Of a stretch of 64,000 nucleotides of DNA, positions 59,295-64,000 are shown one piece after another (within the stretch, counting starts at the first letter, position 1; each line of letters begins with the position of its first letter). The position numbers and the translations under genes are program-made. Source of the DNA: Mannheimia granulomatis. Its GTDB lineage: Bacteria; Pseudomonadota; Gammaproteobacteria; Enterobacterales; Pasteurellaceae. Location of the stretch: contig NZ_CP015030.1 in NCBI RefSeq assembly GCF_011455695.1, positions 868,001-932,000 on the forward strand, in the 5' to 3' direction. The notes below the pieces were generated by a model. The model saw only the letters and a list, made by a program, of their open reading frames with translations. It had not been told where the DNA came from and ran no database searches.

Positions 59295-61931
59295 TCAGGC
59301 TAATTTATTGAGCAGTTGCGTTCTAACATCTTGACCATTTTCATCGCATTTTACCGCTATCATAAATAAACCTTTTCCTTGACTTAACTTCTCCCAAAGA
59401 TTGCCAATTAATGCTTTTTCTTTGGAGTCCTCATTACTTTTTAATTGCTCCCCTTTATATTCTACAATTAAAATCCGACCATCAATAAGTTCTACAATAA
59501 AATCAGGGTAAAAATTCTGATGAGCTAATGGTAAAGCAAACCCTCTTTTTACAGGATTTCTTACCCAATATTTCACTTGAGGCAATGAATCAATCGCAAC
59601 GGCACAGTCAAATTCTTCTCCACTTGCTTTCAACTCCTCAATTTGAGCAAAATAGTGTTTGTTGAATTTATAACGTCCTGTATAAAAAGGGGGTTGAGGC
59701 ACGAATTTTTCCAGGTTAAAACTAAACTGATATTGCTTATTTAGGCAGATTTCTACTTCTTCATTACCCCCAAATAGTGCTTGTTGATAGCAATTTTTTT
59801 GAGCTAATGCCCGATAACGATTAATCAAATCTGAAATAGCCCGAGCCAGTGCAAATTTATGTTGAACTAACCGAGTTAAGGTTATTCCTACATTTTTCAG
59901 TAAATCTGAAATCAATAATTGCAAAAACCTTAACATCGCAGGTTGAGGAATGTCAGTTAAACGCACTTGTTTGTCTAACCAACGGATAAAATCTTGCTCG
60001 GTTAGCTCTAGCCAATCATCAGAAAAACTAAGTTGTTGTTGATTGAAATGGTAAGAAACTCGTTTATCTTCCACATCAATTTCAAAACTGTGGCTATTTT
60101 CTTGCAATCTAAATCCATCAAGCTTGGCTGGGTAATCCAATAAATTCCAACTTTGGTAATCCAATAGGATTTGTGAATCAGCTAAGTCTAATTCGCCTTG
60201 AATATTCATACAGAGTTGAGGTATTACTTTAAATATTTCACCTTTTTCAGCAGGAGAAGCTAATATTTCAACTCTATTCTGGTGAATTTGTAACTGTTGC
60301 TCAATTTGCTCTTTTTTCTTACCTGTTGCAGTTCGGAGCAAGGCTTTTTCTAGCTTTTCACTTAACTTACCTTTTACTTGCACTAAAATGCTACCTTCTT
60401 GCTCGGTAATTTTGAGTTGAGAACGTTCTGCTTCATTTAAATCCGTCATTTCAGGAAGTCGCGTTAATTCTAAAACCGTTGTTGGTGTATAGAATAACTC
60501 CGCTTCATTTTCACTCACCCAATTTTCTTGTTGTGGAATACGGAGCATTTCGGCTACTTCTAATGCTTCAAATCCCATTCCAATCAATTTATCTTGTAAA
60601 TTACGAGCTGTTTCGCCAAACGACTTAGAGGAAAGATGAGCATAAGCACGGTTTAAATCTTCAATTTGACGTCGTTTAGCATAAGGCATTCGTAATACTC
60701 GCCCTAATAGCTGCTCAGCTTCCTTACTGGAGGAAACATTTTGCACCGAGCAAAAAATATAAGCAAACGGGCAATCCCACCCTTCTTTTAATGCCTCCAC
60801 CGTGATGATGTAATTAATCCTACATTGTGGACTAAATAAATCGATACCGTCTAATTCGTGCTGATTCCCTGTAACAATTGCTATCTCTTCTTCATCAATT
60901 TTTAATTCATCGATTAAATACTGTTTTAAGACTTCTACCGTTACTTTTCCGTTTTTCGGCTCAGCTTGGAACAACACAAGCGGGCGAATATAATCGCTTT
61001 CATACTGTGCTTTTTGAGCTAATGCTCCTCTGTTGATGACTGCCCCATCTATTGCCTGTTGCCAATTATGATGCTCAGTCAGCACAATCGGCAATTTAAT
61101 CATCTCTTCTGCTTTTAGATGACTTGCCGAAACGTGATACAACACATTACTCCCTGTTTTTCTGTCCGTATTTGGCGTAGCAGTAAATTCTAAAATAGCC
61201 GCAGGGGAAAGCTGAGATAACACATCAAAAGAGAGTGAAGTCCGAGCGTTATGAGCCTCATCAACAATTACTAAAGGTTGGTAAGCTCGCAACAAATTTG
61301 CAAAAGAACACTTAATTTTGCCCGCTTGTTTGGCGTTCAAACCGTTTTCTTGTAGATCAGTGGTTGAGATTTTTTCTAAATTTGCCTGAATATGGGTTGG
61401 TAAACGCTCAAAATGGGCAGTTAATTTTTCATTAAAGGCATAAATTTTCCGCCCATCTTGATTTTCTACCCGAAAGTTTTGAATAGTAGAAACAATCACA
61501 ATCGCCTTATTGCCGAAATCTTGTGGGCGAAGTAAATCAAAATCTTCAGACTCAATAACAATGACTTCTCGGTTAAAGGTTTTATCAAGTGCCGCACGGT
61601 AAGGATGTTGTGGATTTTTCAACGCTTCTGCGGTTTGGGTTTTAATTGTACGAGAAGGCACTAGCCACAAAGTAACAGGGAAATCACAATCCAAATACTG
61701 CTTTGCAATACGAACAATACTATGCGAGGCTAACAACGTTTTACCACCACCCGTTGGAATTCGTACACAAACATAAGGCACATCACGCAAATCACTGTGC
61801 TCACTTGGGATCTTGTAACTATATTCAGGTTGAATTTGGCTAAAAGCGGTGTTTGCATCCGATTGCAAGCAAGCCGAAAAATAGTGGCTGACACTGTTTA
61901 ATGCCTCATTTTGGTAATTTTTTAATTTCAT
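59295..61931 (-). CDS. res: Type III restriction enzyme Res subunit
   Basis: ATP-dependent restriction subunit that works with Mod. 878 residues. SF2 helicase motor: Walker A VRIPTGGGKTLLASH (about 57-71), LVPSRTIKTQTAEAL, DEAH-type PLVIVDEAHNARTSLSF (about 220), LEFTATPNT (about 245) and motif VI EAEQLLGRVLRMPYAKRR (about 402-419). The C-terminal endonuclease domain has PDFIVELIDGRILIVEYKGEQ, a PD-(D/E)xK motif (about 815-833). The frame is intact. GGGAGAAAA precedes the ATG; 13 bases after the mod stop. Mod and Res form one operon. Confidence 0.93.
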   Translation of the reverse strand: MKLKNYQNEALNSVSHYFSACLQSDANTAFSQIQPEYSYKIPSEHSDLRDVPYVCVRIPTGGGKTLLASHSIVRIAKQYLDCDFPVTLWLVPSRTIKTQTAEALKNPQHPYRAALDKTFNREVIVIESEDFDLLRPQDFGNKAIVIVSTIQNFRVENQDGRKIYAFNEKLTAHFERLPTHIQANLEKISTTDLQENGLNAKQAGKIKCSFANLLRAYQPLVIVDEAHNARTSLSFDVLSQLSPAAILEFTATPNTDRKTGSNVLYHVSASHLKAEEMIKLPIVLTEHHNWQQAIDGAVINRGALAQKAQYESDYIRPLVLFQAEPKNGKVTVEVLKQYLIDELKIDEEEIAIVTGNQHELDGIDLFSPQCRINYIITVEALKEGWDCPFAYIFCSVQNVSSSKEAEQLLGRVLRMPYAKRRQIEDLNRAYAHLSSKSFGETARNLQDKLIGMGFEALEVAEMLRIPQQENWVSENEAELFYTPTTVLELTRLPEMTDLNEAERSQLKITEQEGSILVQVKGKLSEKLEKALLRTATGKKKEQIEQQLQIHQNRVEILASPAEKGEIFKVIPQLCMNIQGELDLADSQILLDYQSWNLLDYPAKLDGFRLQENSHSFEIDVEDKRVSYHFNQQQLSFSDDWLELTEQDFIRWLDKQVRLTDIPQPAMLRFLQLLISDLLKNVGITLTRLVQHKFALARAISDLINRYRALAQKNCYQQALFGGNEEVEICLNKQYQFSFNLEKFVPQPPFYTGRYKFNKHYFAQIEELKASGEEFDCAVAIDSLPQVKYWVRNPVKRGFALPLAHQNFYPDFIVELIDGRILIVEYKGEQLKSNEDSKEKALIGNLWEKLSQGKGLFMIAVKCDENGQDVRTQLLNKLA

Positions 61932-61944
61932 TTTTCTCCCACTA

Positions 61945-63588
61945 TTAACGAGCAGTTACATCATACGGAATTTGTTTAAATGTAATTTTCTTTTCAGCTA
62001 ACTGTGCCTCTCCTAAACGACAGGCTTCACCATATACCACAATGTCCATTCCGTGTTGAATAAATTCAGCAAAGTATGGCAACTCTGCCATTAATTTTCG
62101 GGTTAGCACATTACCACCCTGCGGACGCTTATCGCCTAAAATTCCGTTATATAACAAATAGTAGGCTTTGCCGTTGAAAGTACCGACAAGCGGTGATTTT
62201 TCGGTGTTTTTTTGCAAAGGAAAATGATTCTCCAAATACCAAATATGAGCAGCTAAATCGTCAAAACGAATGTTAGGATTAAGTGAACCGAATGCGTCAA
62301 ATACTTCCTCGCCTAATTCACAAAAACGAAACGATCCGCCACCTTGCCAACCTACCGCTTTTGAAATACCACCTTGTTCTCCCTCAATCACTTTTTTCAA
62401 ACGAGGCACTACGTGGGTTTTAGCGTGATCGCCAATCTCAATACCGATATAACGACGGTTCATTTTATGAGCAACCGCTGCGGTTGTGCCTGAGCCAAGA
62501 AAACTATCGAGGACGAGATCGTTTTCACTAGTGGCTAAGGTTAAAATGCGTTTAATTAATTTTTCAGGTTTTGGGGTGTCGAAAACATTATCTGCATTGA
62601 AAGATTTGATTTCTTTTTTAGCATCTTGGTTATTACCTACCTCAGAATGTTTCCAGATAGTCAGTGCAGTTGTTCCTTGCTTAACATCAGATAAAAATTT
62701 CTTTAATCGAGGTTTATTAGTCCCTTTTTTACCAAACCAAACCCTATTATCAGTAATTAGCTCTTGCATTTTTTCTTTGGAATAAATCCAATGACGATTA
62801 TTTCCAGCAACAAACACTTTACCACTTGGACTAATGATTTCATAAAGCCCATATTCAAAAGGGTCTTGAGCAGTTAAATCCGATGATGTCCAAACACCTC
62901 TAGGATCGTTATCAGGATTTTTATAACGTAAATCCATATCCGCTGTTCTAGACAATAAATTTGGTCGCCATTTTTCCTTATTTTTCGCATAGCACAGAAT
63001 ATGATCGTGATTATCTGAAAGCCACTTTGCATCATTTTGTGGGGAAAACTTCTTTTCCCACACCACATTCGCTACAAAATTTTTTCGTCCAAAAATTTCA
63101 TCGAGCATAATCTTCAAATAGTGGCTTTCATTATCATCAAGGGTGATCCAAATTGAACCATCTTCAGCAAGCAATTCCCGTAAAATTTCAAGACGTGGAT
63201 ACATCATTGAAAGCCAAACGGAATGCTCTAAATTATCATCGTAGTGGGTAAAGGCAGATTTTGTATTATAGGGAGGATCAATGAAAATACATTTGACTTG
63301 CCCCGCATGGAAGGGCAAAAGAGATTTTAAGGCAGATAAATTATCGCCTTGAATAATTAAATTTTGCTTGACATTAGATAAGCTTTCAGCAGAAGCTGAG
63401 CTGTCGGCTGTCGGCTGTCGGCTGTCGGCTGTCGGCTGTCGGCTGTCGGCTGTCGGCTGTCGGCTGTCGGCTGTCGGCTGTCGGGCAGTATTATGTGAAA
63501 AATCCGGCAACTCTCGCAATAGGCAATATGGGGTTTGTTTGGCTTTTTTTACGGACTCTTCTTTGCCGTACCAAGTAAGCGTTGTCAT
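61945..63588 (-). CDS. mod: Type III DNA methyltransferase Mod, phase-variable by 7-base repeats
   Basis: N6-adenine methyltransferase that also gives sequence specificity to the type III complex. 547 residues from the ATG at 63588 (AGGTG upstream); an ATG/other start 3 codons earlier is less likely. Beta-class order: DPPYN in FIDPPYNTKSAF (about 104-108) before the SAM loop DSFLGSGTTAAVAH (about 351-364). The target-recognition region is between (about 160-330). Residues 36-63 are four copies of RQPTADS, encoded by twelve 7-base repeats. The frame is open (ON) with 12 repeats; one more or one fewer gives an early stop. Such Mod switches change methylation genome-wide (phasevarions) in Haemophilus, Neisseria and A. 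pleuropneumoniae. Followed by res. Confidence 0.93.
   Translation of the reverse strand: MTTLTWYGKEESVKKAKQTPYCLLRELPDFSHNTARQPTADSRQPTADSRQPTADSRQPTADSSASAESLSNVKQNLIIQGDNLSALKSLLPFHAGQVKCIFIDPPYNTKSAFTHYDDNLEHSVWLSMMYPRLEILRELLAEDGSIWITLDDNESHYLKIMLDEIFGRKNFVANVVWEKKFSPQNDAKWLSDNHDHILCYAKNKEKWRPNLLSRTADMDLRYKNPDNDPRGVWTSSDLTAQDPFEYGLYEIISPSGKVFVAGNNRHWIYSKEKMQELITDNRVWFGKKGTNKPRLKKFLSDVKQGTTALTIWKHSEVGNNQDAKKEIKSFNADNVFDTPKPEKLIKRILTLATSENDLVLDSFLGSGTTAAVAHKMNRRYIGIEIGDHAKTHVVPRLKKVIEGEQGGISKAVGWQGGGSFRFCELGEEVFDAFGSLNPNIRFDDLAAHIWYLENHFPLQKNTEKSPLVGTFNGKAYYLLYNGILGDKRPQGGNVLTRKLMAELPYFAEFIQHGMDIVVYGEACRLGEAQLAEKKITFKQIPYDVTAR
63401..63484 (-). repeat. Twelve tandem copies of a 7-base repeat in mod
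   Basis: CTGTCGG on the plus strand (CCGACAG on the coding strand), 12 exact copies, 84 bases, no variants. It starts 104 bases after the mod ATG. Being 7 long, it shifts the frame with each copy gained or lost. In the two other frames the next stops are a TGA at 63386-63388 and a TAA at 63357-63359. Confidence 0.98.
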
Positions 63589-63617
63589 AAAATACACCTG
63601 AAAAATAAAAGTGCATT

Positions 63618-63623
63618 ATTGTA
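63618..63623 (-). promoter_or_regulatory. Possible -10 of mod
   Basis: TACAAT on the minus strand, 30 bases before the mod ATG. No good -35 is seen; the spacer would hold the uptake sequence at 63624-63635. Low certainty. Confidence 0.3.
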
Positions 63624-63681
63624 ACAAGCGGTCAAAAAAATAGAAAGATTTGCAAAAAATTCAGCAAACTTGACCGCTTGT
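63624..63681. terminator. Uptake-sequence inverted pair upstream of mod
   Basis: ACAAGCGGTCAA (63624-63635) faces TTGACCGCTTGT (63670-63681), perfect 12-bp arms; the loop holds TTTGCAAAAAAT. It lies between the end of the second BisC-like gene and mod. Confidence 0.75.
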
Positions 63682-63699
63682 AACTGTGGTAAAGGAACA

Positions 63700-63727
63700 A
63701 AAGGCACAGTATAAAATCTGTGCCTTT
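63700..63727 (-). terminator. Terminator of the second BisC-like gene
   Basis: AAAGGCACAG (63700-63709) pairs with CTGTGCCTTT (63718-63727). Read on the minus strand it is followed by TTTTGTTCC. It lies 16 bases after the stop codon. Confidence 0.75.
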
Positions 63728-63743
63728 AAGTTTTTATATTTAA

Positions 63744-64000
63744 TTACGCTTGCGTATATTTCGGCTCTTTAAACACCGTTACTTCCGGTGCTTCGCCTTG
63801 GAATTTTTCCACTTGGACGATAGTCGTGTTCGGTGAGTTCGCTTGGGCAAGGTTGGAACTTGCTTCATCACGAGTTAGTACGTTCGGGCTACCGAATTTA
63901 CATAACGGCTGTTCGGATTGGCCTAAATCTGCCGGGTCATACCACGCCCCTTCGTGTAAACAGACTGTGCCTTTGATGATGCCATCGGTTACCACCGCAC
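63744..64000 (-). CDS. BisC/TorZ-type molybdopterin oxidoreductase (3' end only)
   Basis: The last 85 codons of a gene that continues past the right edge. The frame is open to base 64000, so the GTG at 63995 is only an internal codon. The peptide lines up with the last 83 residues of the BisC-like protein at 51382-53736: VVTDGIIKGTV, EGAWYDPADL, GSPNVLTRDEASS, PNTTIVQVEKF and GEAPEVTVF. It belongs to the C-terminal molybdopterin-dinucleotide-binding domain. It is a paralogue, not a copy: many positions differ. Whether the rest has a signal peptide or the same active site cannot be seen here. Confidence 0.88.
   Translation of the reverse strand, partial: AVVTDGIIKGTVCLHEGAWYDPADLGQSEQPLCKFGSPNVLTRDEASSNLAQANSPNTTIVQVEKFQGEAPEVTVFKEPKYTQA

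Noticed and set aside
63401-63484. Short regular repeats that could suggest a CRISPR or minisatellite
   Set aside because: The units are 7 bases, directly adjacent, with no spacers, and lie inside an open mod frame. They are a slippage tract.

Overview
The window is from a member of the Pasteurellaceae (Gammaproteobacteria, AT-rich). The main reason is the density of the 9-base DNA uptake signal sequence ACAAGCGGT. This is the form used by the Actinobacillus pleuropneumoniae / Mannheimia / Bibersteinia side of the family, not the Haemophilus form AAGTGCGGT. Gene content and order (sspA-sspB, rnd-lrp-ftsK, ilvI-ilvH, ackA-pta, zapB, Rec2/ComEC) also fit. A nicotinamide phosphoribosyltransferase (nadV) suggests independence from V factor. 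A citrate synthase / aconitase / isocitrate dehydrogenase group shows that the oxidative, glutamate-making arm of the TCA cycle is present. I cannot name the species with confidence.

Most of the window is chromosomal housekeeping sequence. 1-8.2 kb: end of the serine/threonine transporter sstT, the competence DNA channel comEC/rec2, queA, an operon purE-asparaginase-purK behind a PurR box, and sspAB. 8.3-16.3 kb: an orphan ABC substrate-binding protein behind a TrpR-like operator, a small stress membrane protein, a LysR regulator divergent from topA, then yvcK, perM and a methyltransferase. 16.5-20.5 kb: the ribosome-rescue factor arfA with a hairpin inside its reading frame, a TbpB-like surface lipoprotein, and a ZnuD-like TonB receptor broken by one in-frame amber codon. 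20.6-35.9 kb: bioD, a ROK regulator, rnd, lrp, ftsK, ypfJ, aroG, tsaB, tdk, zapB, glpX, a small XRE regulator, pepP, a YegP-like protein and argA. 35.9-51.3 kb: a DMT exporter, ilvIH, carbonic anhydrase, ackA-pta, cpdB, nadV, dapB-metB, rlmM and ygdD. 51.4-64 kb: a BisC-type molybdoenzyme, icd-acnB divergent from gltA, a type III restriction-modification system (mod-res), and the 3' end of a second BisC-like gene at the window edge.

The most interesting locus is the type III system. Its methyltransferase gene carries twelve copies of a 7-base repeat near its 5' end. The copy number seen keeps the frame open. Gain or loss of one copy would bring in a stop codon within 5 or 15 codons, so the gene should switch on and off and could control a set of other genes by methylation (a phasevarion). 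Other points for a second look are the arfA non-stop design, the amber codon in the zinc-receptor homologue, the TrpR-like operator shared by aroG and the orphan binding protein, and the use of inverted uptake-sequence pairs as terminators after about ten genes or operons.

No tRNA, rRNA, CRISPR array, prophage or insertion sequence was seen.
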